Positions 1 to 6,476 of a DNA stretch of 32,527 bases are shown piece after piece. The DNA comes from a virus. The notes under the pieces are model-generated. The model worked only from the letters and a program-made list of their open reading frames with translations, was not told the origin of the DNA and ran no database searches. How positions within the stretch are numbered: the first letter of the stretch is position 1; the number at the start of each line of letters is the position of its first letter. Location: positions 1 through 32,527 of IMG/VR virus record IMGVR_UViG_3300025818_000099. One strand, 5' to 3'. The position numbers and the translations under genes are program-made.

Positions 1-196
1 TCATGCGACGTGCGCCTTCTTTGGCCTTATAGGCAGCCTTGGCAGCACGGCCAGCCTTCACGCTTGTGCCGCCACCTTTGCCAGATTTCTGAAAGGCGAC
101 ATCAGACTTGCGGGGCTTTTTGGATTTGCCCATTCCACCGCCACCGCCACCAGAGGCGAAACGGCCTTTTTTATCGCGTGAGTACCTGCGGGCCAT
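1..196 (-). CDS. Basic Gly/Lys-rich phage protein, cut by the left edge
   Basis: Starts at the ATG at 196 and stays open to the window edge, giving 65 visible residues. It begins MARRYSRDKKGRFAS, followed by a run of six glycines and a Lys/Arg/Ala-rich stretch. The same N-terminal pattern, MARRYxRDxxGRFAS, opens the 198-residue protein at 1678-2274, so the two look like paralogues or share a targeting peptide. It lies 23 bases after the minor head gene on the same strand and should be co-transcribed with it. No enzymatic motif is visible. The position in the head block and the strong positive charge suggest a virion or DNA-associated protein, which is inference. The function is unknown. Confidence 0.6.
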   Translation of the reverse strand, partial: MARRYSRDKKGRFASGGGGGGMGKSKKPRKSDVAFQKSGKGGGTSVKAGRAAKAAYKAKEGARRM

Positions 197-219
197 GACC
201 GTAAGAGATTTTCTTCATT

Positions 220-1539
220 TTAATCGGTGCGAACATTCCCGTAACTCTGCTGCAGTTGCTTCAGGGTGACTTCGCTGCCGTCTTCGCGGACCATGCGGCT
301 CAGCGCATCTTGCGGGCCGTATTTATTGGCAAGCTTTCTGAAGTACGCGGCGCGGGTTTCACTGCGGAACACTTCCCTTTGATATTCCTTGGGCTGACCG
401 CGAAGCCACTTGCCATAAGTGACGTTGCCCTTAACCGGACCTTCGGCACTGGCGCGCTGTGATGGACCCGTTCCCCAGTCAGGCTCAGGAATGCCAAGCC
501 CTTCGTAGTCAATGATGGGAATCGTCGTGCTGCGGCAGTTGAAGTGAACGGGCGGCTCTGGCCCTCTGCCGTATTCAAACTCCCTGCCGTCAAGGCTTTG
601 GCAAATTGCCGAAGTGCGGCTATCGAGCGTGGCGACGTAGCGGTATTTCTTGGTGATGTCCTGATTGGCTTGATAGACCTGCGTACTGGCTGCGTTGGCA
701 ACCTGTTGAACACTCGTGCGAACAACGGTCAGCACCTGATGGTCCGCCATCTTGGTCAGCTCGCCACCGGCTAACGCTTGCTGTCGTGCGGTTTTGGCAA
801 GATCTCCAAAGTCAAGGCTTCCGATCAGGCGGCGTGCGATTTGGGCAGTCGGTTCGCCACTGAGAATCCCAGTCCTGATGACGGCGTTGAATCGCTGCGC
901 TTGAGATTCGGCCAAGCCACGGAACGCCTTCGACACAACATCACCATTGGGCAGCGTGATGGCTGCGCCCTGTCCAGCGGTCAAATTGAAAGCGCCAGTG
1001 CCAGGCAGCGTGAAATTCAGATCAGTGGGGTCAACCGTGGCAACACTCGCCGCGAAGTTCGGCGCCACCTGCACCGTGTTCACCTGGGCCAAAGCGTTGA
1101 CCTGTGATGGCAGCAATTCACGCGCATCAGTCACGCCGCCGCTAATTGCCAGCCTGATCTGTTCCTGCACAAAGCCGGTCTGAAGCTCAGCCAAGCCCTG
1201 CAGCTCTTGCGTCACATAAGCCGTACTGCGATCAGCCCAGCCATCAAGCGATTCCTTCAGCTGCGCCAAGATCACGCGCAAACGCTGAGCCTGCACAGAA
1301 GACGGCGCCACAATCCCGGCACCTGCTGTCGCTTCACCAAGGTTGATTGCCCGTAGATCGGCAACCGCACTAAGAACAATGTTGTTGTAGTCCCGCACAA
1401 TTTGACGGGCCACTGCATTGCTGAAGCGGTTCAGGTCAATGGCGTTGCGGTAGATATTGGCAACCGGGTCATTGCGATTGATCCGGCGCTTGAACTGCTC
1501 AACGTTGAGAAGGCGAGGCGTTACGCCGGATTGCGTCAT
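220..1539 (-). CDS. Minor head / head morphogenesis protein (SPP1 gp7, Mu F family)
   Basis: 439 residues. The C-terminal third carries the Phage_Mu_F / SPP1 gp7 signature: YVATLDSRTSAICQSLDG near residues 301-318, then PPVHFNCRS at 329-337, with Cys313, His332 and Cys335 as the conserved Cys/His positions. The N-terminal 300 residues are helical and low in motifs, as usual in this family. These proteins bind the portal, enter the procapsid in few copies and are needed for head assembly or early DNA ejection. The neighbours fit: the portal is two genes upstream and the terminase beyond it. ATG start at 1539, 10 bases after the small gene at 1550-1681. The family call is firm; the exact role in this phage is inferred. 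Confidence 0.88.
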   Translation of the reverse strand: MTQSGVTPRLLNVEQFKRRINRNDPVANIYRNAIDLNRFSNAVARQIVRDYNNIVLSAVADLRAINLGEATAGAGIVAPSSVQAQRLRVILAQLKESLDGWADRSTAYVTQELQGLAELQTGFVQEQIRLAISGGVTDARELLPSQVNALAQVNTVQVAPNFAASVATVDPTDLNFTLPGTGAFNLTAGQGAAITLPNGDVVSKAFRGLAESQAQRFNAVIRTGILSGEPTAQIARRLIGSLDFGDLAKTARQQALAGGELTKMADHQVLTVVRTSVQQVANAASTQVYQANQDITKKYRYVATLDSRTSAICQSLDGREFEYGRGPEPPVHFNCRSTTIPIIDYEGLGIPEPDWGTGPSQRASAEGPVKGNVTYGKWLRGQPKEYQREVFRSETRAAYFRKLANKYGPQDALSRMVREDGSEVTLKQLQQSYGNVRTD

Positions 1540-1549
1540 GACACCCCGC

Positions 1550-1681
1550 TCAGGTCATTTCCTTATTAACAATGGTACGCACCTGGCCGTCAGCCTTTAC
1601 GGCGATGACTTTATAAATGCGGGGTTCGTCGCCTTTTTTCTTGAGCAAACGACCTACGGCGGTGACTTCAGGCTTGATCAT
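1550..1681 (-). CDS. Small hypothetical protein, 43 aa
   Basis: A short ORF fills the space between the 198-residue basic protein and the minor head gene. It starts with the ATG at 1681, which overlaps the TGA of the upstream gene (ATGA), and stops at 1550. The product begins MIKPEVTAVGRLLKKKGDEP and ends IVNKEMT. It is basic and probably a small beta-rich domain. The stop/start overlap upstream, the 10-base gap downstream and the absence of other coding in this stretch support a real, translationally coupled gene. I recognise no family. Confidence 0.6.
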   Translation of the reverse strand: MIKPEVTAVGRLLKKKGDEPRIYKVIAVKADGQVRTIVNKEMT

Positions 1682-2274
1682 TTGCGCTTGCGATTTTCCT
1701 TGACAAATTGTTTGATGAACTTGATTTGACGTGATGGCTCCATGCCTCGGATTGTTTCGCGGATTTCAGCCGGCGACTTGCCAAGGGATTTTGAAAATTT
1801 AGCAACCATTGCTTTTTCATGCACAGTCCGCAGTTTCTTGGCTCTTGATTGATCGCTTTTAAATTGACGATTGCGTGCTTTATCGGCAGTGCGAGCAGTA
1901 GCACTCTGACTCTTCACCGTCCGTTCAATGCTGGCATCCATTCGCTTGCCAGCTCGCCCTTTGAATCGACCACGAACGGAAACCTGAGCGTTGTCAGGCT
2001 GATTAGCCATTTTTGCGTTTGTTGCTTTAAGGCGGCTGGCTGCGACACCTGTCTTGAGCTTTCGGCTGCTTTGTGGTTTTAGTCCCTTGGGTTTGCTAAT
2101 CGTTCCGCCACTCTTTGCGCTTAATTTCTGTTTTGCTCCACCACCAGCCCTGACATTCCCTGGCGTCTTTAGTCGCGCACCACGTCCACTGGTCTGACCC
2201 TGATAGCCGCCAACGCCGCCAACACCCTTGGAAGCAAAGCGACCACGAGCGTCGCGGACGTAACGGCGGGCCAT
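1678..2274 (-). CDS. Basic head-region protein with MARRYxRDxxGRFAS N-terminus
   Basis: 198 residues, very rich in Arg, Lys, Ser, Gly and Ala. It opens MARRYVRDARGRFASKG, then has a Gly/Ser/Lys-rich low-complexity region to about residue 120 and a charged helical C-terminus ending in RKRK. The N-terminal 15 residues match those of the truncated protein at 1-196. It sits between the portal and minor head genes, with a 25-base gap upstream and an ATGA overlap downstream. The composition suits a nucleic-acid-binding or internal head protein, but no catalytic motif is present and no function can be assigned. ATG start; an RNase- or protease-type role is not supported. Confidence 0.75.
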   Translation of the reverse strand: MARRYVRDARGRFASKGVGGVGGYQGQTSGRGARLKTPGNVRAGGGAKQKLSAKSGGTISKPKGLKPQSSRKLKTGVAASRLKATNAKMANQPDNAQVSVRGRFKGRAGKRMDASIERTVKSQSATARTADKARNRQFKSDQSRAKKLRTVHEKAMVAKFSKSLGKSPAEIRETIRGMEPSRQIKFIKQFVKENRKRK

Positions 2275-2299
2275 ATCAAGTGATCAAGCTAAAGACAGA

Positions 2300-3769
2300 T
2301 TAGCCAACTTGCTCAGTTGGCATTTCTTCGCCCATCACATCTTGAGCGCCGAGATTCTCAGGCCCGCCCATTTCGATCAGACCGCCTGCTTGCGTTGCTT
2401 CCAGCTCTTCCTCAACATCAAAATCGTCACCCAGGATTTCGCCTTCACTGAGCTGATCCAACAGTGTTTTCTGGCTGATGGAACCGGCGGTGTAGAGCTG
2501 CAGCAGCGCGAGGATTTCCGCAGGCTCAAGGCGTGCGCCCACAAAATCCCGGTTGACATAGCTGGAACCGGCTTGAGCTTGACCCACAAAGTCTGCGTGG
2601 AACTGCAGGCAGTTGTCGATCAGATCCTGCACCTGCTGTGCAATGACCATCATGGTGCTATCACCCTGGCTGCGGTCAATGCGCTTGGCTTCGGCGGTTT
2701 CAGCTGAGAGCTTTTGGCCCAGGACAGCAGACAGACCGAGTTCGTTGATCTGACCGGCGAGTTGCTCAAGGCGCTTGAACTGCGCTTCAAAGCTCTTGCC
2801 GTCAGGTTCGATGTATTCAGCGCGGCCTTCAGCCGGAAATGCGATTGCCTCACCAGGGCCAGCCGACACTTCCTCGGCAGAACTCGGGAACCCGAAGAAC
2901 GCCAGCATCGGGACGGCGCTGATGTGCAGCATGTTGTCCAGATCGCTCTGGATTTGATATGCCTTGAGGTTCAGCTCTGCGATGTCTTCCATCGGCGGGC
3001 GTGACTCAAGCAGGCCAACACGGTTGGAATAGGCAACAGCAAACGGGATGTAATCAAGGCTTGTCTGGCCTTCGGCTACTTTCTCGAAATCGCCGTTCGT
3101 TTCGCCTTGGCGGTACAGCTCATAAGAGCCAGGGCGCAAAACGCGGATCTGTTCAACGTACTTTTCGCCAAACTCACCATCGGGAACAATGACGCGCTCC
3201 ATCAGGCGGAGCATGGTCAGCTGTTGACCGCCGTTGACGATTTCAGAGCGCCAGCCAAGGATGTCCCGCGGGGTGTAGCAAACCCAGTACGGACGAAGGC
3301 TTGCAACATCGGTGATGTTTTGCGTTTCGTCTTCAGTCGCAGTTGGGAAGTCAACCAGAACGCCAACGTGGCCGTAGCGAACGATCTTCCGCGTCAACTC
3401 ATAGGTGAAGATGTTTAGATCATTCCCCTGCAGGTCTACGTCAAACAGCTGCTCACGAATCAGGTCTGGGACGTTATCGAGCTTGACCGGCTTGCGCGTC
3501 AACATGCCAGCCAACATCCGTTCAAGACGTTGGTAGTAAGGCGGGCAAACAGAACGGGCTAGGCGGTTATCAAAGCTCTCGTCCAGTTCGCGGGGTTCCT
3601 GCGGCAGATACCGGCGATGCTTGCGGCGCATCCCATAGGTGCCCTCCATCAGATCTTCAATCAAGATCCAATGGGCTTCCATCGCGGCCCAAGCGCCAGA
3701 CGGATCCTGCACCTGCGTTGCTTGGCGCTGAATGTTCCGGTCGTAGTGCTTGAAACCGGTGTAAGTCAT
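2300..3769 (-). CDS. Portal protein (DUF4055 family)
   Basis: 489 residues. The N-terminal half has the pattern I know from DUF4055 portals: a helical start, YLPQEPRELDESFDNRL near residue 55, then a PPYYQRLERMLAGMLTRKP segment and a long alpha/beta region around GHVGVLVDFPTA. The C-terminal part (about 330-420) is helical, as expected of wing and stem/crown regions. The acidic tail ends in EEMPTEQVG. A portal forms the dodecameric ring at one capsid vertex through which TerL pumps DNA and to which the tail attaches. Context agrees: terminase genes upstream and the gp7-like protein downstream. ATG start. The DUF4055 assignment is from memory of the family, not from a search. Confidence 0.85.
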   Translation of the reverse strand: MTYTGFKHYDRNIQRQATQVQDPSGAWAAMEAHWILIEDLMEGTYGMRRKHRRYLPQEPRELDESFDNRLARSVCPPYYQRLERMLAGMLTRKPVKLDNVPDLIREQLFDVDLQGNDLNIFTYELTRKIVRYGHVGVLVDFPTATEDETQNITDVASLRPYWVCYTPRDILGWRSEIVNGGQQLTMLRLMERVIVPDGEFGEKYVEQIRVLRPGSYELYRQGETNGDFEKVAEGQTSLDYIPFAVAYSNRVGLLESRPPMEDIAELNLKAYQIQSDLDNMLHISAVPMLAFFGFPSSAEEVSAGPGEAIAFPAEGRAEYIEPDGKSFEAQFKRLEQLAGQINELGLSAVLGQKLSAETAEAKRIDRSQGDSTMMVIAQQVQDLIDNCLQFHADFVGQAQAGSSYVNRDFVGARLEPAEILALLQLYTAGSISQKTLLDQLSEGEILGDDFDVEEELEATQAGGLIEMGGPENLGAQDVMGEEMPTEQVG

Positions 3770-3886
3770 CTTGCGCGCCTAGCCATGCACAAATTCTATG
3801 GTTCTAGGTTAATGCTGAATGTTGGCTGGGCCTCCGATACCGCCACACACGGCGTTCAGCCTTACGGGTAGAACCGACCCAGCGAG

Positions 3887-4075
3887 TTAATCAGATTCTT
3901 CGGCGTGGAAGATCTCTTCGTCTAGTGAGTCGGCGGCCTCGTCGAAGCCCTCTTCATATAACCATTGTTGAACAACGGACAGGATGGCAGCAGCGGTTTG
4001 GCTGAAGCTGCCGGCGTCAAGATCTTGGGCGGCGTCGTAGGCGGCCTCAATTTCGTGCCAAAGGTAAGTTGCCAT
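3887..4075 (-). CDS. Small acidic hypothetical protein, 62 aa
   Basis: Starts MATYLWHEIEAAYDAAQDLD and ends HAEESD. Strongly acidic and probably all-helical. It lies between a terminator (4111-4135) and the portal gene, so transcription must come from readthrough or from an unrecognised promoter in the 35 bases upstream. I see no convincing -35/-10 pair there. A 117-base gap without a convincing gene separates it from the portal. The function is unknown; an acidic protein this small could be a scaffold helper or an inhibitor, but nothing in the sequence decides this. Confidence 0.6.
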   Translation of the reverse strand: MATYLWHEIEAAYDAAQDLDAGSFSQTAAAILSVVQQWLYEEGFDEAADSLDEEIFHAEESD

Positions 4076-4110
4076 CGGATATGTGCGGCGTGTTCACGAT
4101 AGAGGCGAAG

Positions 4111-4135
4111 GCAAGAAAAAGCCCCCGAAGGGGCT
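4111..4135 (-). terminator. Intrinsic terminator after the small membrane gene
   Basis: Read on the minus strand: a 6-bp stem AGCCCC / GGGGCT closed by a TTCG tetraloop and followed directly by TTTTCTT. It begins seven bases after the stop of the gene at 4143-4307. Together with the promoter near 4355 it isolates that gene as its own short transcript inside the leftward head block. Confidence 0.85.
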
Positions 4136-4142
4136 GAGTGGA

Positions 4143-4307
4143 TCAGAACAGGAGCCCGAGAGTGAAGCTGATTGCAGCTACCCAAAGGGCAAGCGTGGTT
4201 TTTTCTTTGGATTCGTTCACTTGGCGCTCAAGCTCTGAAGTGATGGCAGCCTGCTGGTTGAGCAGATTGATCAGCTGCGCCTTAGTGGCGCGAGTGGTGT
4301 TGGTCAT
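4143..4307 (-). CDS. Small single-span membrane protein, 54 aa
   Basis: Starts MTNTTRATKAQLINLLNQQA, has a helical coiled-coil-like middle (ITSELERQVNESKEKT) and ends in one hydrophobic segment, LALWVAAISFTLGLLF, with almost nothing after it. This is a tail-anchored topology with the N-terminus probably in the cytoplasm. The frame is open to an ATG at 4349, but that ATG sits within a few bases of the -10 hexamer, so the ATG at 4307 is the likely start. The gene lies alone between its own promoter (4350-4380) and a terminator (4111-4135). The function is unknown. A regulatory or superinfection-exclusion role is possible but unsupported. Confidence 0.65.
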   Translation of the reverse strand: MTNTTRATKAQLINLLNQQAAITSELERQVNESKEKTTLALWVAAISFTLGLLF

Positions 4308-4324
4308 TTGTCTGGTGTGTTGGT

Positions 4325-4336
4325 GGGGTCGCCCCC
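4325..4336 (-). promoter_or_regulatory. Leader hairpin with GCGA loop ahead of the small membrane gene
   Basis: On the minus strand GGGG, GCGA, CCCC forms a 4-bp stem with a GNRA-type tetraloop. It is followed by a CA-rich stretch, CACCAACACACCAGACAA, directly before the ATG at 4307, with no Shine-Dalgarno sequence near the start. The same GCGA-looped hairpin occurs in two other leaders of this window (4571-4584 and 12806-12819). Confidence 0.55.
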
Positions 4337-4349
4337 GTCCCTCCATCAT

Positions 4350-4380
4350 GGGGTATACCCCAGGCTTCTGTCAAGCAAGA
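4350..4380 (-). promoter_or_regulatory. Promoter/operator with the perfect palindrome GGGGTATACCCC
   Basis: A 12-bp perfect palindrome at 4350-4361 contains a -10-like TATACC on the minus strand. The -35 is poor: CTTGCT at a 16-bp spacing. A perfect TTGACA lies only 11 bp upstream of the -10, too close for normal use. The core matches the four or five other GGGGTATACTCC sites of this window, which supports a promoter or operator. The downstream gene starts at 4307. Confidence 0.6.
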
Positions 4381-4556
4381 TTTTCGTTGGCCCAGTCCAG
4401 CAGCTCGTCTTTAATCCAAATGCCGTGTTCCCAGCCTCTTTCTTCCCAGCTGAGGTGCGGGGCGTACTCAGGCAGCTCGGTGTCCCAGATTTTCTCTAGG
4501 TAGCCGCCGCGAGCGTGGAGTGCTTCTCGTACGGCCTTGACGGTGCGAAATTTCAT
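4371..4556 (-). CDS. Small hypothetical protein, 61 aa
   Basis: Begins MKFRTVKAVREALHARGGYL, has an aromatic and acidic middle around residues 22-48, and ends DWANENLA. Two helices around a Trp-rich core are plausible. It is the first gene after the strong promoter at 4592-4620, and its last bases overlap the next promoter's -35 region. The leader carries a GCGA-looped hairpin and no Shine-Dalgarno sequence. I recognise no family. Confidence 0.65.
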   Translation of the reverse strand: MKFRTVKAVREALHARGGYLEKIWDTELPEYAPHLSWEERGWEHGIWIKDELLDWANENLA

Positions 4557-4570
4557 GGAACTTGTTGCGG

Positions 4571-4584
4571 TGGGATCGCTCCCA
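4571..4584 (-). promoter_or_regulatory. Leader hairpin with GCGA loop, 61-aa gene
   Basis: On the minus strand TGGGA, GCGA, TCCCA gives a perfect 5-bp stem with a GCGA loop. It lies between the -10 at 4592-4597 and the ATG at 4556. The bases between hairpin and ATG (ACCGCAACAAGTTCC) contain no Shine-Dalgarno sequence. Confidence 0.6.
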
Positions 4585-4591
4585 TATAAAG

Positions 4592-4620
4592 AGTATACCC
4601 CATGATGGCCACCCTGTCAA
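4592..4620 (-). promoter_or_regulatory. Strong sigma-70-type promoter overlapping the terL stop codon
   Basis: On the minus strand there is a perfect TTGACA at 4620-4615, a 17-bp spacer, then TATACT at 4597-4592 within GGGGTATACTC. The TGA stop of the terminase gene lies inside the -35 hexamer. This is the best consensus promoter in the window. It would start transcription of the small genes and possibly the head genes downstream. Confidence 0.85.
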
Positions 4621-5957
4621 TACAGCCTGATGCCCGTGCCGCGGCCAACGCCCTGATGCAGCGGGTTGAACTCACGCCACACCACATACCCCAGCGCATC
4701 AACCATGTGATCGTGCCCGCCTTCCTTGTCAGGCTCGCCCTTCTCAGTCCAGCTCTGCAGCTCCAAGCACTCGATCAACCGCGAACACCCCTGAGCCACG
4801 CTGAGCCGGACCTCGCCCTTGCCGTTTTCCAGCAGACCCTGAACAGCACTAACCCGATCACGAACGGCAGGATTTGATCGGCCTGACTGATTGCTGAACC
4901 CGTAGCTTTCCAGAATCTGAATGTCGGTGCGGCTGGCATTGGTGCTGCGGTTGCCACCTGAGGCGTCGGGGTACACATATATATGGTGCATCGGGTAACG
5001 CCGTTTCAGTTCCTGGGCCAGGGCGTCCGTATCGTGCGCGCCGCTGATCTCGTCCACCACTGTCAGCTTGTTGCCGCTTCGCACCGTGACGACTGCCGAC
5101 ATGTTGCCAACGTTGAAGTCAACGCCTACCCGCAACGGTTCACCACTGAAGTCAGCCACGCTGGCCACCACATGTTTGGCACGGTCAAAGCGGTCATACA
5201 CCTGGCCCGTATTCAGGTTGACCCACAGCCCTTCCAGATACGACTTGATTAGCTGCGGCGGGTAATTCGCCATCAGGCTGTCCACGAACCCAGCGGGAAG
5301 GTGCGGGTTGTCCATGGTGCGCGCACGAATTAGCGCCGTGTCTTCCCCAGCATTCCGGTCAAACGTGTCAAAGGCCCAGCCGTAGCCCTCCGGCGTCGTG
5401 GCGGCGTAGAACTGTTGGACATTGCCATCACGAAGACGGGCAAGCGCCATGCGGGTCGCCTGCTCCGCCGTGCGCTTATTCGCCGTGTCCGCTTCGTCAA
5501 AACCAATGGCACAGAGGTTCTGGCCGCGAATCCGGTTCCACGTCTCCATGGTCCGCAGAAGGATGGTGTGGCTGCCCTCCGCGAAATGCAGCGTGTATTC
5601 CGGCAACGGGCTAACGCGGAAGTCAAATGGGATCTCCCACTCTTCCAGCAGGTCATCCATCGTGCGCTGCAGGATGTCGCGCAGCATCGGGGCGACAGGC
5701 TCAAACAGGGCGCTGACATAGCCGATGTTGAGCGCTGCCATGTGAACAGCCTTGGCAACTAGGCCATGGGTCTTGCCAGCACCAAACCCACAGACAAGGG
5801 CGAGCTTGCGGTGTTCGGTGTCATCGCAAAAGGCGATCTGATGCGGCAGAAGGGTTTGCCGGATGCGGGCCAGGGTTTCCTGAGCAGGCGGGCCAGTGAG
5901 CTGAGCTGTTGGCGGTTCAAGGAGATTGCCGCCAGGTGCATTAGCCAGCAGGCTCAT
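4617..5957 (-). CDS. terL: Terminase large subunit
   Basis: 446 residues, the packaging motor ATPase and nuclease. Walker A is GFGAGKT at 58-63 with Lys62. Walker B ends IGFDEAD with Asp154 and Glu155. A coupling-type motif TTPEGYGWAFD follows near 188-197. The RNase H-like nuclease domain shows RVGVDFN (Asp280), YVYPDASG (Asp331) and DHMVDALGY (Asp420), the three acidic positions of the family. The protein docks on the portal, cuts concatemers and pumps DNA into the procapsid. Its ATG overlaps the terS stop (ATGA), a usual pair order. Its own stop overlaps the next promoter. The family call is firm; whether packaging is headful or site-specific cannot be told from this sequence. Confidence 0.95.
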   Translation of the reverse strand: MSLLANAPGGNLLEPPTAQLTGPPAQETLARIRQTLLPHQIAFCDDTEHRKLALVCGFGAGKTHGLVAKAVHMAALNIGYVSALFEPVAPMLRDILQRTMDDLLEEWEIPFDFRVSPLPEYTLHFAEGSHTILLRTMETWNRIRGQNLCAIGFDEADTANKRTAEQATRMALARLRDGNVQQFYAATTPEGYGWAFDTFDRNAGEDTALIRARTMDNPHLPAGFVDSLMANYPPQLIKSYLEGLWVNLNTGQVYDRFDRAKHVVASVADFSGEPLRVGVDFNVGNMSAVVTVRSGNKLTVVDEISGAHDTDALAQELKRRYPMHHIYVYPDASGGNRSTNASRTDIQILESYGFSNQSGRSNPAVRDRVSAVQGLLENGKGEVRLSVAQGCSRLIECLELQSWTEKGEPDKEGGHDHMVDALGYVVWREFNPLHQGVGRGTGIRLY

Positions 5958-6271
5958 AAATCAAAGCCGATGAGCTTGGCTTGAAGTTGAACAGCGTTCA
6001 GGGCGACTTGCGTTTGCCCGCGTTTATAAGCCGATTGTTCGTAGGTACGAAGTCTGCCGAGTGCTTCAGCGAGCCAAGCAGGGCGCGCCATATCAGCATC
6101 TTGTTCCAGGCGAATACGAGCGCGCTGAATATATTCATCAGCCTGACGTGCCGAACATTTCCACTGATTCGCTGAGAATTGAACGATCTGACCGCGTGAT
6201 TGTCCTTCGGTCAAAAGACCGTAAATCGTGTCAACACGGAAGTTCACTTCGGCAGCAGTGGAGCGCGCCAA
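5954..6271 (-). CDS. terS: Terminase small subunit (putative)
   Basis: 105 residues ending in FDL, with the stop overlapping the terL start. The N-terminal part (about 8-52), with EVNFRVDTIYGLLTEGQSR and a CSARQADEYIQRAR helix, looks like a helix-turn-helix DNA-recognition unit. The C-terminal half is helical and Ala/Gln-rich, suitable for oligomerisation. This layout is usual for small terminases, which bind the packaging site and load TerL. The first in-frame start is a TTG at 6271; a GTG at codon 9 is the alternative. No good Shine-Dalgarno sequence precedes the TTG. Position immediately before terL is the main argument. Confidence 0.75.
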   Translation of the reverse strand: MARSTAAEVNFRVDTIYGLLTEGQSRGQIVQFSANQWKCSARQADEYIQRARIRLEQDADMARPAWLAEALGRLRTYEQSAYKRGQTQVALNAVQLQAKLIGFDL

Positions 6272-6327
6272 GTTTGCGGGAAAAGATGATTGCTAACAGG
6301 ATAAACCCAAATTGGTGATGTGCGTTC

Positions 6328-6376
6328 TTTTGAGACGCGTGTGAGACAAGCGTGACGCAAATAGACGGGATGAGAC
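6328..6376. promoter_or_regulatory. Phased TGAGAC/GAC repeat array in the divergent control region
   Basis: Three exact TGAGAC copies (6331, 6342, 6371) and two degenerate ones (GTGAC at 6352, ATAGAC at 6361) place a GAC at 6334, 6345, 6354, 6364 and 6374, that is at steps of 11, 9, 10 and 10 bp. All face the same side of the helix. The array lies between leftward terS and rightward gene 6477. It is likely a binding site for a multimeric regulator. Two more TGAGAC copies (19904 and 19928) lie upstream of another leftward gene. Confidence 0.5.
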
Positions 6377-6400
6377 TGCCGAAATCGTGCGCTGGAATAC

Positions 6401-6429
6401 TTGCCTGCATTTTTCTTGATGGCTAATCT
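6401..6429 (+). promoter_or_regulatory. Candidate rightward early promoter
   Basis: TTGCCT, a 17-bp spacer and TAATCT, followed 47 bases later by the ATG at 6477. Only moderately close to consensus (four and three matches of six), but correctly spaced, in the only noncoding stretch ahead of the rightward block, and adjacent to the GAC array. Confidence 0.45.
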
Positions 6430-6445
6430 TTCCCCGTTGTTTCCC

Positions 6446-6460
6446 GGAAATCCCCGGAAG
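6446..6460 (+). repeat. Direct repeat copy 1, GGAAATCCCCGGAAG
   Basis: Lies in the leader of the 6477 gene. A near-identical copy, GGAAATCCCGGAAG, occurs at 6736-6749 inside that gene, just past the AT-rich segment. Together they bracket the AT-rich region and may be initiator binding sites. Confidence 0.4.
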
Positions 6461-6476
6461 AACCCGTTAGCCACCG

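Larger units (their letters stand above)
6272..6476. promoter_or_regulatory. Divergent control region between terS and the early block
   Basis: The largest noncoding stretch of the window (205 bp). It holds the phased GAC array (6328-6376), a rightward promoter candidate (6401-6429) and one GGAAATCCCCGGAAG repeat. I see no convincing leftward promoter for terS; the region between 6272 and 6330 has no consensus pair. Confidence 0.6.

Noticed and set aside
300-725. 141-residue minus-strand ORF
   Set aside because: Shadow of the minor head gene in another frame; Arg/Ser/Thr/Ala-rich with no pattern.
3770-3886. Possible small gene between the portal and the 62-residue gene
   Set aside because: I found no frame with a start, length and composition that convince; no clear promoter or terminator either.
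4369-4374. Perfect TTGACA on the minus strand upstream of the 4307 gene
   Set aside because: Only 11 bp from the TATACC element, too short a spacer; no other -10 at 16-18 bp.
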